DNA of 64,000 nt. It comes from Macrothele yani (taxonomy: Eukaryota > Arthropoda > Arachnida > Araneae > Macrothelidae). The translations under genes were made by a program, and so were the position numbers. Of the stretch, positions 1 to 8,772 are shown in pieces; within the stretch, counting starts at the first letter, position 1; the number at the start of each line of letters is the position of its first letter. The stretch is taken from positions 15,873,001-15,937,000 of the forward strand of contig CM077011.1 of NCBI GenBank assembly GCA_039090855.1, read 5' to 3'. The notes beneath the pieces are model-generated. The model made no database searches. It was not told the DNA's origin and was given only the letters and a program-made list of their open reading frames with translations.

Positions 1-2139
1 TCCAACATACCAGAAATCATTACTCAAGTTATGAGAATAATGGCTGTGGAATAAATCTCGGTCCTGTGCCCTGACCTTTGATCCCATTTCGATGATATTC
101 AACAGAACCAGTTTGGTATACCTCCGAAATAACATGATAAAATTTTGTCGCAATCAAAGTAGTTTTACGTAAGTTATGATGCGTAAGGGCTATGGAATAG
201 ATCCCGCTCCTGTGTCCTAACCTTTGACCCCATTTCGCCCATTTTCAACAGAATTCGTCCCCAGGCAAGACCCTACAACATACTAACATTTCATCCAAAT
301 CGAAGCATTTTTACGTAAGTTATGACGCATAATGGCGATGGAAGTGATTCCGCTCTTATGTCCTGACTTTTGACCCCATTTCTCCCATTTTCAATAAGGT
401 TTGTTGCCAGGTGGTCCCCTAGCACATACTAAAAGTTCATCGAAATCGAAGCTTTTTTACGTTAGTTATGACACATAAGAGCAGTGGAATGAATACCGCT
501 CCTATGTTCTGACCTTTGACCCCATTTCGTTCACTTTAAATAGGGTTCCTTCCCAGGTGATATCCTACCAGATACTAAAATTTCATCGAAACCGAACGAT
601 TGTTACGCGAGTTATCCTGCGGACCGACATACGCACACAACGCGTGACGTAATGAGGCAGATGGGAATCGCGACCATCTTCTTGCCGCAAGTGTGACTTC
701 ATAAAACTTTAATAGGATCCACACACAATGTGTGACGTAATGAGACAGGTAGTGTGACCGCGCGCCAACATTCTCAAAGGCGAGATTATGACGTCATAAG
801 ATTTCTAAGGATTGGTAACATTTAATGGAACAACGCCATCACTAAAATCGTTATAATTCGGGGAGGTTATTTAACCCACTAAACGAATTCTCCTAAAGTC
901 GAGATCAAGCTAAATCCATTTCTAGTACCAGAAAACGGTAGGTTAACGACTTTCATCAAAATTCTTAGAGCCGTTTTCAAAATAAAATGTACATACATAT
1001 CATACAAGAATTGCTATACTTTAAGGCGGACGTCAAGTAATTTTGCTTCCTTTACTTCCAATGGAAAAACTTCTGTACACATTTTCTTCACAATTAATGC
1101 GTTCCCAAGGATGAAAATTTAAACATCGATTAAAATATCTTCATTTTATAACTTGCAATACTTAATATTTTCTAAAACATAACCATAATTATGCAATTCA
1201 ACATTTTTTTGTCTACTGACGTCATGAAAATACAGGTCGCGCCATCTCTTTTCTGGACAATTAAATGCGTTCACAAGGATGAAAATTTTAACATCGATTA
1301 AAATAGCTTCATTTCATAACTTGGAATACTTATTATTTTCTAAACCATAACCATAATTATGCAATCCAACATTTTTTTGTCCACTGACGTTATCGAAGTT
1401 CAGGTCGCTCCATCTTTTCTCTAGTTTCAACACCACCAAAGGAAAAGTGATTGATTTTTAATATAATTATGGTTATGTTTTAGAAAATATAAAGTTTTCC
1501 AAGTTATAATATGAAGTTATTTTAATCGATGTTCAAATTTTCATCCTTGGGAACACATTAATTGTGAAGGAAATGTTTACAAAAGTTTTTCCATTGGAAG
1601 TATAGGAAGCAAAATTACTTGACGTCCACCTTAATAATATGGGATAAGGGCAATGGAATGGATCGCTGTCCTATGTCCTGACCTTTGACCACATTTCGTC
1701 CATTTTCAATAGGGTTCGTCCCCAGGTGGTCCCCTACTACATACTGAAATTTCATCGAAATCGAACCATTTTTACGCACGTTGTGACGCATAAGGACAAT
1801 GGAATGCATCCCGATCTTATGTCCTGACCTTTGACCCCACTTCACCCATTTTGAATAGGGTTCGTTCCCAGGCGGTCTCATACCACATAGTAAACTTTCA
1901 TTGAAATCGAACCATATTTACGCAAGTTATGTCGCATAATGGCAATGGAATGATCCCGCTCCTACGTCGTGACCTTTGACCCCATTTGTCCCATTTTCAA
2001 TAGGGTTCGTCCCCCGGTGGTCCCCTACCACATACTAAAATTTCATCGAAATCGAACCATTTTTACGCCAGTTATCGTGCGGACGGACGGACGGACAAAG
2101 CTGGAGCATATACGCTTCTTCAACCTACGGTTGGAAAGC
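1..2139 (+). mobile_element. HINE/DINE-1-like (helentron-associated) element, copy 1
   Basis: Non-coding repeat almost identical to 38022-40170; the window edge removes about 5 bp of its left end. In order it has about four units of a ~146-bp tandem repeat (each with a CTTTGACCCCATTTC-like core near 75, 223, 369 and 515), a ~1-kb middle, three more units (near 1684, 1828 and 1975), a short (ACGG)n microsatellite at 2082-2097, and an end that folds back on itself (ACGCTTCTTCAACC ... GGTTGGAAAGCGT). Copy 2 shows a 12-bp inverted repeat, ACGCTTTCCAAC, at both ends. Short inverted termini, internal tandem repeats, a microsatellite and a 3' stem-loop are hallmarks of non-autonomous helentron elements, so the class is inferred from architecture. 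No Rep/helicase is encoded, and reading frames here are chance. A TIR-type MITE is the alternative. Confidence 0.6.
1025..1630. repeat. Nested inverted-repeat module flanked by TTAA
   Basis: Within the HINE, the sequence from about 1025 to 1205 is repeated inverted at about 1450-1630, giving arms of roughly 180 bp that start with GGCGGACGTCAAGTAATTTT-type sequence. TTAA lies immediately outside both ends (1021-1024 and 1631-1634). The same module sits at 39044-39649 in the second HINE copy, so it predates their duplication. TTAA flanks suggest a piggyBac-type target duplication, but the termini do not look like classical piggyBac ends, so this is tentative. Confidence 0.45.
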
Positions 2140-3380
2140 GTAAAAAGGACACAGATCACGGACTATATGTGTCTTTTTGTTGGGCGCAAAACTTTTGGAT
2201 GCAGTCTGTACGAGGGTGTGGACAAATTGATGATATTTTTTACTACCGCCCACAAATATGTACATAACGTAATTTTTGTCATCTTAAACATTTTTATATA
2301 CACTTAGTTTGAAAATATGAACTAATAATATACGATGAATTGGAATATCCAATACTGTTTCAAATACATTCCAGCTATGCAAATAAAAATTAAAAAACAA
2401 AACAAAACAACTAGAAAAACAAGTAGGCTGAGTTTTTCAAAAAAAAAAAAAAAAAAAAAGAAAGAAAGCCTGGTATCTTCATTTGCCTCTATTAAATGTG
2501 TCTTTATTTTACATCTCTGAATTCAACTTTACAAGAAAAAAAAATGCAAAATGGTTCCATAACTTGATAATACAGATATGTCTTTAAAATTGTTGTATCT
2601 TCGGGTGGCGCAGTATTTCTTTAAGAGGGGGATAGCTCCACCCTAAACTGACGTCGCTAATTTTGAACACGCATGTATGCTGTAATAACATTCTACATAA
2701 CGTTGACGCAGTGAATGAAAAGGAAACAAACGTTCGCAGTTTGTCCTTACGATGTTCGCCATTTTTTTCTTAGGTTGAATTGTTGAACAATTAAGACTGG
2801 AATGTTTAATGGACTAGTACAGAATAGACGTTCAGGTGCAATAAAATTAAGGGGCTTATGCCACATTTTGGCTGTAAACCAGAATTGTGGCGTTCAGTCG
2901 GTAAGTTTATCACACGTAACGAAGTCTTCTCATGTTTTGTACCAAAAATTATTCCTACCAACATTTCAAAAGAAAAGAAAAAGCGAATGAAGAATTCGCT
3001 TTGTTTAGATGCTGAAGTCAGTGCAAGGTAAATATTAATGATGGAAAATTGTTTGACCACTACTATAATCTAAAATCATTTACAGGTGTCAATTTTTTTT
3101 TTAAGAATAGCCATCGCATGAGCTTGTAAGTGCGCGTCACCATTAAAGCTGCCAGTATAATTTTTTTTTTTTTTGTCTGCAGCCTCTTAAAGTTTTTAAT
3201 TGCTTTTTCTGAATTCCTTGAACATAGGAAAGGTTATCTCAGTAGCAAAAATTCTGCACTGGAGAAATAGGTAATAACAAAGTTTCAAAGTTACGGCGAT
3301 ACTCTGTTTAAATGCCGCCGAATTTTTTACCTACTTTATAAAATATGCGCATTTTAAAAAATGTCTACCCCTTTTTAGAA
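2140..3380. other. Non-coding stretch, nothing recognised
   Basis: AT-rich sequence with homopolymer runs (A-rich at 2439-2462, T-rich at 3092-3105 and 3159-3174). Short reading frames have no recognisable domain or family resemblance. I see no gene or clear repeat. Confidence 0.6.
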
Positions 3381-3382
3381 TA

Positions 3383-4121
3383 CAGTCGAATCCGTCTATA
3401 TCGAACCCGGATATAACGAATTATTGCGTATTTTGGAACTTTTGAAAATCACTGTCAAAATGGTTTGAAAATAATACGTGTAACATTTTCCTATATCGAG
3501 CGAGTTGAAGCAACCTTACTGTATATATCGAATTTTCCGAATAAAACTCCTCGCAAATTTTCCCGGAAAAAATCTTGTCAAGCAAGATCACTTTCTTTGT
3601 TTCAGTGTAAATGGGAATTCCCCTTCGCGAAATCCTGACGCTTCCAAATTAGAAGCAGTTTTTTTTTTTGTTTTTTTTTCATTTTTCAAGAAACCCTTTA
3701 TTTTCCGAACTTTTCAACGGGACGACCCCCCTAGCCTACCTTCTCTGAAACCCACTGAGGAAAGAAGGGCGACTCTGTAATCTTCGAGCTGGGTTGATAA
3801 AAGAATAAGCTGCTGTAGGGTAGATACAGTTTGATTCACAAAATCGAACAGTTTAAAAAACAACATTTTGACACATGCAATAACTTTAAAGAAGAAGAAA
3901 AATATAACTATAGCATTGATTCTGGCAAGAGTTCCTTTTCTGTCATATTGCTGTGTATCCTGTCTTTAATTTGATCATCCATTTATATTCACATTTTATA
4001 ATACAGAAGTAAATAATGTTTGTTTTTCTGTGTTCACCTATTGTATCACGTATATGGAATTATTGTGTATATCGAACTATCGAGATATCCCCTTCGAATT
4101 CGATATAAACGGGTTCAACTG
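3383..4121. mobile_element. pogo/Tigger-like non-autonomous DNA transposon
   Basis: A 739-bp element begins CAGTCGAATCCGTCTATATC at 3383 and ends with the imperfect inverse at 4121, whose complement reads CAGTTGAACCCGTTTATATC. It is flanked on both sides by TA (3381-3382 and 4122-4123). CAG termini with a TA duplication are typical of the pogo branch of Tc1/mariner. The interior is AT-rich and encodes no transposase, so it is a MITE or an internally deleted copy. Confidence 0.75.
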
Positions 4122-4605
4122 TATCTGATTTTGAACTCTCGCATTTGTTAAAGACTTCTATTCTGCCATTTAAATATTCTCAGGTGGCAGTACTTTTCTT
4201 GGGTTACTCTAACAAGATGGGCAACTGATTGCAAGGTGTTAGTGTTTCATCTGTTTTTGCTTTGTGGAATGGCAGCGGAAAACCCTTCCTGAGCCGTTAT
4301 CAATGTTATATGTTAATTGTTATTTTATCAGTGTCATTGCAATGACAAGCAGATGCTGCAGCAAATGTTTACGAAGTTTTCACAATATGTTGTTCTTCAA
4401 ACTAAGGAGTTATTGATGTAATTTCTATTCTTCTTGCACGATATGTTTCTGAAATAAAAGGGAATGGGCGCTGAAATTTGTGTACGTTGAGCGATATTGT
4501 ATAATCTGTTTTAAGTAAGCTATTGTTTTAAAGGAAAAGCCCATTCATAATTTATCTCTACTTTTGGAGAGCACATAAAGGAAAGTATACAACCTATATA
4601 CTTTC
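4122..4605. other. Non-coding stretch, nothing recognised
   Basis: Ordinary AT-rich sequence with no repeat or coding signal that I can support. Its last ten bases (4596-4605, ATATACTTTC) are the target-site duplication of the following element. Confidence 0.55.
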
Positions 4606-5834
4606 GGTCCCAGACGTTTCGTCCAACGACGATTGGTCCAATGCCGATTCGTCCAAAGGGACGATTGGTCCAATGCCGATTCGTCCAAAGGGACGATTGG
4701 TCCAATGCCGATTCGTCCAAAGGGACGATTGGTCCAATGCCGATTGGTCCAATGTCCGATTGGTCCAATGCCGATTCGTCCAATGGTACGATTGGTCCAA
4801 CGCCGATTCGTCCAATGGTATCATCTTACCAACGGTAAACTTTTTTATTTTCCAGAAAGGAATAATAATTTAAATTAATCTACTCTTTATATCCTTTTGA
4901 AAGATAATTTCCGTATATTTGGTAATTGTAAACATTTTACATAAACCTGGTAAAAGGCACTCAATGGAGCATTTCTCAGCTGTTTGCAAAGCACCTAGGC
5001 CGCGGGCATTTTTAGAAAATTTTAATTTACAACCTAGATATTTGGTATTTGTAAACATTCTATAAAGCCTTATAAAAGTCACTCATCGAATTATTTCCCA
5101 GGTCTTTACAAGGCACCTAGGCCGCGGGCATTTCTAGAAGATTTTAAGTTACAACCTAGATATTTGGTATTTGTAAATATTTTATAAAACTTTATAAAAG
5201 GCACTCATCGTATCATTTCTGAGGTCTTTGCAAGGCACCTAGGCCACAGGCCTATGAATTAATATTTCGTGCTGAAGTGAAAGCGCAATATTATTAACTT
5301 GATTTAATATGTAAACGTTATGACATCGCTGGAATAAAAACTGTTGAAAAGGCCTCTGTCCAAACCCCGACCAGTTGTTTCCATTGGGCAGTTGGCGGAA
5401 CCCCACTGCATTCTGAAAAAAGAAACGGAAAACTAGTATTTTTTATTATTTCATGCAAAAGAGAAACATTGAAGTTGATTGAACGGCTCGTACATTAGTA
5501 ACTTCATACGGCAGCAAGAACAGTATAACAAAAAAACGCGATTCCAAAGAAAAAAATCCGTAACCACAATATCACGCATGAAATGTAACATTATTTTACA
5601 TTCTTTGGGCTACCGGTACTTTCGTATAACATCGGAGATAGAATCAGAGCAGATGAGACTTTTATAGCACGAGTAGCACTTCGGACAGATAGGACGGCAT
5701 TGGACCAATCATCCATTGGACCAATCGTACCATTGGACCAATCGTACCATTGGACGAATCGTACCTTTGGACCAATTGTCCATTGGACGAATCGGCATTG
5801 GACCGATCGTCGTTGGTCGAATCGTACCAGACCC
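4606..5834. mobile_element. Mutator-like (MULE) MITE with tandem-repeat termini
   Basis: A 1229-bp element flanked by a perfect 10-bp duplication, ATATACTTTC (4596-4605 and 5835-5844). The left terminus begins GGTCCCAGACGTTTCGTCC. The complement of the right terminus begins GGGTCTGGTACGATTCGACC, and both continue AACGACGATYGGTCCAATG. The termini are built from a ~32-bp tandem unit (GATTGGTCCAATGCCGATTC plus about 12 bp), repeated to about 4820 on the left and, inverted and more degenerate, over 5695-5834 on the right. A 9-10 bp duplication with long TIRs is characteristic of the Mutator superfamily. No transposase is present; reading frames in the termini are repeat artefacts. Confidence 0.75.
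4905..5265. repeat. Three ~122-bp tandem units inside the MULE MITE
   Basis: Three diverged tandem copies, recognisable by TTTGGTATTTGTAAA near 4918, 5040 and 5164 and by GGCACCTAGGCC-like blocks, give a period of about 122 bp. They form the interior of the Mutator-like MITE. No coding potential is evident. Confidence 0.75.
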
Positions 5835-5844
5835 ATATACTTTC

Positions 5845-6149
5845 TTTAATGACTAAATGACGCATTTTTTCCACTTTAGTCTTCCTCATATTGCTCTTCG
5901 ATCTCTGTATAATTTCATTACCATCAAGATCATTTTCTTCGTATGCTACGCTTTGAATTATTAGTCTTCTTTAAGGGGCCAGTTTTACGTTTGATAGAGA
6001 AGATCTACATCGTAGGATCAGTATACTTGCTTAAGATGTTGAATGCAATCACTTTAGTTTAGCTTCAGGTGTTTCTAATGTTCATTCTGAAAGCTTGTGA
6101 GAATCTTTGATGTTCACCACTACTCATATGCCGTTAAGTGCGTGCACTA
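5845..6149. other. Non-coding stretch, nothing recognised
   Basis: About 300 bp between the MULE target duplication and the Tc1 remnant, with no feature that I can support. Confidence 0.5.
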
Positions 6150-6269
6150 TACACCGATTACATTATAACCACCCCCAGCTTAGATAAATGAGCGGACGGT
6201 GGCGCAGGTAAAGTTCATAGAGCAGGATATATATAACCCGAGGACCGGCTTTCGGTTAGTAGAGTGTTC

Positions 6270-6406
6270 TATAACGAAGTAAATTTCTCCGTCATTTTTG
6301 TCCACGCCGGGGCTCGTACCCACTCTACCAATTGAGCTACGCGGACGTTCGTTCTGACTGCTATCTGCCTTTATGTCGTGTGCGTCCTGCTGGCAGGTAC
6401 GTCACA
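6270..6406 (-). repeat. 3' LTR of TRIM (truncated tRNA-like module)
   Basis: Aligned to the other LTR it lacks roughly 20-25 bases that carry the anticodon arm, and its box-B-like motif reads GGTACGAGCC instead of GGTTCGAGCC. The acceptor and D-arm portions (GTAGCTCAATTGGTAGAG on the minus strand) remain. Confidence 0.75.
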
Positions 6407-6415
6407 TCTCCCCCG
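6407..6415 (-). other. Polypurine tract of TRIM
   Basis: On the minus strand CGGGGGAGA lies directly before the TGTGACG start of the 3' LTR, where a plus-strand primer is expected in LTR retroelements. Confidence 0.6.
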
Positions 6416-6654
6416 AAAGAGGGCCGGGGGCATGGCCCACGGGTCAGCCGTGACCATGAATCATTGCAGGCAGCCATCCGCTGTAGAACGTGCACCTGAG
6501 AACTCCGAGTCAATCTGGTGTGTGGAATGCAACGTCACACGCATTCATTTTGTTTTGAAGCGCTGGAGAAGGGATTCTCTTATTTTTCCTATCTCGCGGT
6601 GTGGAAAGAACATCACACCATTGCGAGATTTTGAACGGCCGGGTCATCTGGAAA

Positions 6655-6666
6655 GTTCGGGCGCCA
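6655..6666 (-). other. Primer-binding site (tRNA-Lys type) of TRIM
   Basis: On the minus strand TGGCGCCCGAAC lies one base after the end of the 5' LTR. These 12 bases match the complement of the tRNA-Lys 3' end (GUUCGGGCGCCA); the match stops at base 13. Confidence 0.8.
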
Positions 6667-6667
6667 T

Positions 6668-6829
6668 TATAACGAAGTAAATTTCTCCGTCATTTTTGTC
6701 CACGCCGAGGCTCGAACCCGGGTCCCCTCATTCCGGAATAAGTCACTCTACCAATTGAGATACGCGGACGTTCGTTCTGACTGCTATCTGCCTTTATGTC
6801 GTGTGCGTCCTGCTGGCAGGTACGTCACA
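6668..6829 (-). repeat. 5' LTR of TRIM
   Basis: Direct copy of 6270-6406 with an intact tRNA-like module. It runs from TGTGACGTACC to CTTCGTTATA on the minus strand. The terminal dinucleotide pattern is TG...TA rather than the canonical TG...CA. Confidence 0.8.
6698..6769 (-). other. tRNA-like sequence within the 5' LTR
   Basis: Seventy-two bases on the minus strand fold as a near-canonical tRNA. The acceptor is GTCCGCG pairing with CGTGGAC (one wobble) followed by discriminator A. The D arm is TCTC-AATTGGTA-GAGT. The anticodon hairpin is CTTAT/ATGAG with a 6-base loop (one base short). The T arm is CCGGG-TTCGAGC-CTCGG. Box A and box B of an internal Pol III promoter are therefore present. 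The missing loop base and its position inside an LTR argue against a working host tRNA gene. Confidence 0.75.
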
Positions 6830-8015
6830 GTTCGGAGTCAGAATAGGAAAGCTGCTGTCTTATCTGAGTTTGATAAAGGACAAATTGTGATGGCACGACA
6901 CCTCGGAACTACCATCTCGGAAACGGCGCGGCTTGTACATTGATCACGTGCCACTGTAGTGAGTACGTATCAAAAGTGGTACAAAGATGGCCAAACGACG
7001 AACCGTCCAGCCGTGTGTCGTTCGCAGCTCATTGATGCCAGAGGAGAGTGGAGACTGTCGCGCATAGTTCACAGCGACCGCAGGGCCACCGTGCGACAAA
7101 TCACCCGCAGCTACAACAGTGGAGATCAGGGCAATGTGTCAGTGCACACAATTCATCGCAGACTTTTGCGCATGGTACTGCGCAGCCGACGACCCAGCCG
7201 GAGGTCCCCATGCTCACTGCACGTCATCGCCAACAACGCATTAAATGGACCCAAGATCATCGAAATTTGACAATGGATGATTAGAAGAAAGTGGCCTGGT
7301 CTGACTAATCAAGATTCCTGGTGCATCACGTAGACGGCCGAGCACGGATACGCTGATTACCAGCGGAGGCTATGGCACCTGGATGCACTGTTGGGCGGAT
7401 ACAGGCCGGCGGCGGCGGTGTTATGCTATGGGCGATGTTTTCTTGGGACACTTAAAGCCCCATTATTCCAATAGCACAATCCCTCACAGCTATCAGGTAT
7501 CTGAACATCGTTGCGAAACAAGTTCACCTATTCATGGTAACTGCGTTCCCTGCTGGTGATGGCCATTAACAAGAGGATAATACGCCGTGCCACACTGCCG
7601 GAATCGTCAAGGAATGGTTCGAGGAACATGCTGGTGACTTTCGATTAATGCCCTGGCCTCCAAATTCACCTGACATGAACCCAATCGAACATTTGTGGTT
7701 CGACTTGGAGAAGAGAGTTCGCACTAATTCACCATCAACCCGCAAATGTACGGGAACTGGAGGACGTGCTGTTGACATTATGGTACCAAATAACTCAGGA
7801 TACCTATCGCCTTCTTATCGAATCGATTCCTTGCCGAGTGGCCGCTTTTTTTGCGGGCTACACGGGTTCCTACAGCTTATTTGGTAGGCGGACATAATGT
7901 AATGGCTGATCAGTGTACACTGCTCATAAGAATTAAAGGATATTGCGGTAGCAACAACGCACGGACAGATACATGATGAATTGTTATAGAAAACATGGGA
8001 ATGTGAGACAGGCGG

Positions 8016-8145
8016 TATGAAAATTCAAATTTGCCGGTGACTGGGATCAAAATCCTCATCCTCCGGAGCCGAATGTTTTGCCCATTAAGTTTATCACTGC
8101 AACTTTGCTGTCTTGACGTGTGCTTCACCTCTGTAGTACTCCACA
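8016..8145 (-). repeat. LTR copy c3 of the second tRNA-bearing family
   Basis: On the minus strand it runs from TGTGGAGTACTACAG to AATTTTCATA and carries a degraded tRNA-like middle. It is not followed by a primer-binding-like sequence, consistent with a 3' or solo LTR. Confidence 0.55.
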
Positions 8146-8219
8146 TATATTACCTCTTGAGAATGGCGGGGGCACGAAATTTCAGGTTTCGGGTCCGTCA
8201 CAAACCATGCTTGGCAGTT

Positions 8220-8402
8220 TTCTAAGCCATGGCTTCTAACCATTCGTCCATGATGAGTCCGGGTTCCAAGCCCGGTGAGGCAAGGATGTTGTTTTTGTTT
8301 TACGGCACTAGCTCTCTCCCTTCCCTGGAACCAGTGGCCCTAAATTAGGGACGGATGACTGCTTATAGCCCATCGAGTTGCTCACGGTGGTCGTTAAACC
8401 TT
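8220..8402 (+). repeat. tRNA-derived SINE, family A (5' end degraded)
   Basis: Shares with the other family-A copies the box-B-like GGGTTCCAAGCC, the GTGAGGCAAGGATG junction and the tail block CCCTAAATTAGGGACGG ... GCTCACGGTGGTCGTTAAACC. The 5' tRNA part is incomplete. Confidence 0.75.
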
Positions 8403-8408
8403 CAGTCA

Positions 8409-8594
8409 GCCGCCCCGGTGGCGCAGTGGTCTAAGCGGTGGCTTCTGATCGTTCCTCCGAAAGGCGTCCGGGTTCGAATCCCGTGAGGCATGGATGCTGT
8501 GTTTTCCGTACGACAGTCGCTCGCTCCCTTCCCTGGACCCAGTGGCCCTAAATTAGGGACGGGCGACTGCTTATAGCCCATTGAGTTTACTCAA
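8409..8594 (+). repeat. tRNA-derived SINE, family A
   Basis: Starts GCCGCCCCGGTGGCGCAGTG with a box A (TGGCGCAGTGGTCTAAGCGG) and box B (GGGTTCGAATCCC) spaced as in a long-variable-arm tRNA, followed by the family tail CCCTAAATTAGGGACGGGCG. It is truncated where it meets the primer-site region of the neighbouring LTR. Confidence 0.85.
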
Positions 8595-8605
8595 TCGGGC
8601 GCCAA

Positions 8606-8752
8606 TGTGAAAACACAAATTTGCCGGTGACTGAGATCGAACCTGCATTCTTTTGCTCTTGAGCCGAATGCTTTCCCAATTAAGCTACACCGACGGAATT
8701 TATCGCTGTGACTTTGTCTTTTTGACATGGGCTACCTCTCTAGTACGTCATA
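8606..8752 (-). repeat. LTR copy c2 of the second tRNA-bearing family
   Basis: Minus-strand LTR ending TGTTTTCACA, one base before a TGGCGCCCGA primer-like site. It contains the best-preserved tRNA-like module of this family (8623-8694). Confidence 0.65.
8623..8694 (-). other. tRNA-like sequence within LTR c2
   Basis: Seventy-two bases on the minus strand. The acceptor GTCGGTG pairs with CACCGGC over all seven positions (one wobble) with discriminator A. The D arm is GCTT-AATTGGGA-AAGC, a CATTC/GAATG stem carries an enlarged loop, and box B is GGTTCGATCTC. Same length and placement as the module at 6698-6769. Confidence 0.7.
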
Positions 8753-8772
8753 TACATATATCCCCATCCCTT

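Larger units (their letters stand above)
6270..6829 (-). mobile_element. TRIM: miniature LTR retroelement with tRNA-like LTRs
   Basis: A 560-bp element inside the dead Tc1, flanked by a 4-bp duplication GTTC (6266-6269 and 6830-6833). Read on the minus strand it has a 162-bp 5' LTR (6668-6829, starting TGTGACGTACC and ending TTCGTTATA), one spacer base, a 12-nt primer-binding site TGGCGCCCGAAC (6655-6666), about 250 bp of non-coding interior, a purine tract CGGGGGAGA (6407-6415) and a 137-bp 3' LTR (6270-6406). The primer site is the exact complement of the 3' end of the tRNA-Lys type used by many retroelements. No gag or pol is encoded, so it would need an autonomous partner. Each LTR includes a tRNA-like module in the element's own orientation. 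An alternative reading is two SINE insertions, but the primer site, purine tract and TSD argue against it. Confidence 0.8.
6152..7915 (+). pseudogene. Tc1-like transposon remnant (dead transposase), host of a TRIM
   Basis: Ends are CACCGATTACATTATAACC at 6152 and the complement of CACTGATCAGCCATTACATT at 7915, each flanked by TA, as in Tc1 elements; the left end carries a small deletion. After removing the nested TRIM (6270-6829), transposase-like sequence runs from about 6830 to 7890 in shifting frames. It shows an N-terminal helix-turn-helix stretch (EFDKGQIVMARHLGTTISET) and an RRATVRQITR segment. The catalytic SDES block has its glutamate codon changed to a stop near 7300. Near 7650-7700 lies WPPNSPDMNPIEHLWFDLE with the third acidic residue. 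Several frameshifts and the stop make it inactive. Confidence 0.8.
8016..8752 (-). mobile_element. Second tRNA-bearing TRIM/LTR family: two LTRs and interior
   Basis: Two related LTR-like sequences lie in the same orientation, 8606-8752 and 8016-8145 (the second with a short internal deletion). On the minus strand the first starts near TATGACGTAC and ends TTTTCACA, and one base later TGGCGCCCGATTGAG follows (8590-8604), a tRNA-Lys-type primer site of at least 10 matching bases. The sequence ahead of the second LTR contains AAGAGG, a weak purine tract. The interior is occupied by two SINE-A copies. I could not find a matching target duplication, so the two LTRs may belong to a recombined or tandem structure including the third copy at 10166/14748. 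Confidence 0.55.

Noticed and set aside
1615..2307. Reading frames on both strands of the HINE repeats, also at 39634-40218
   Set aside because: They lie in non-coding tandem repeats and appear on both strands; no domain.
4606..5834. CRISPR-like repeat array
   Set aside because: Units are contiguous without unique spacers, inverted at the other end and flanked by a TSD; the genome is animal.
4594..5889. Several overlapping frames with repeated DESALDQS / RLVQCRFVQ peptides
   Set aside because: Translations of the 32-bp tandem TIR units in every frame, not genes.
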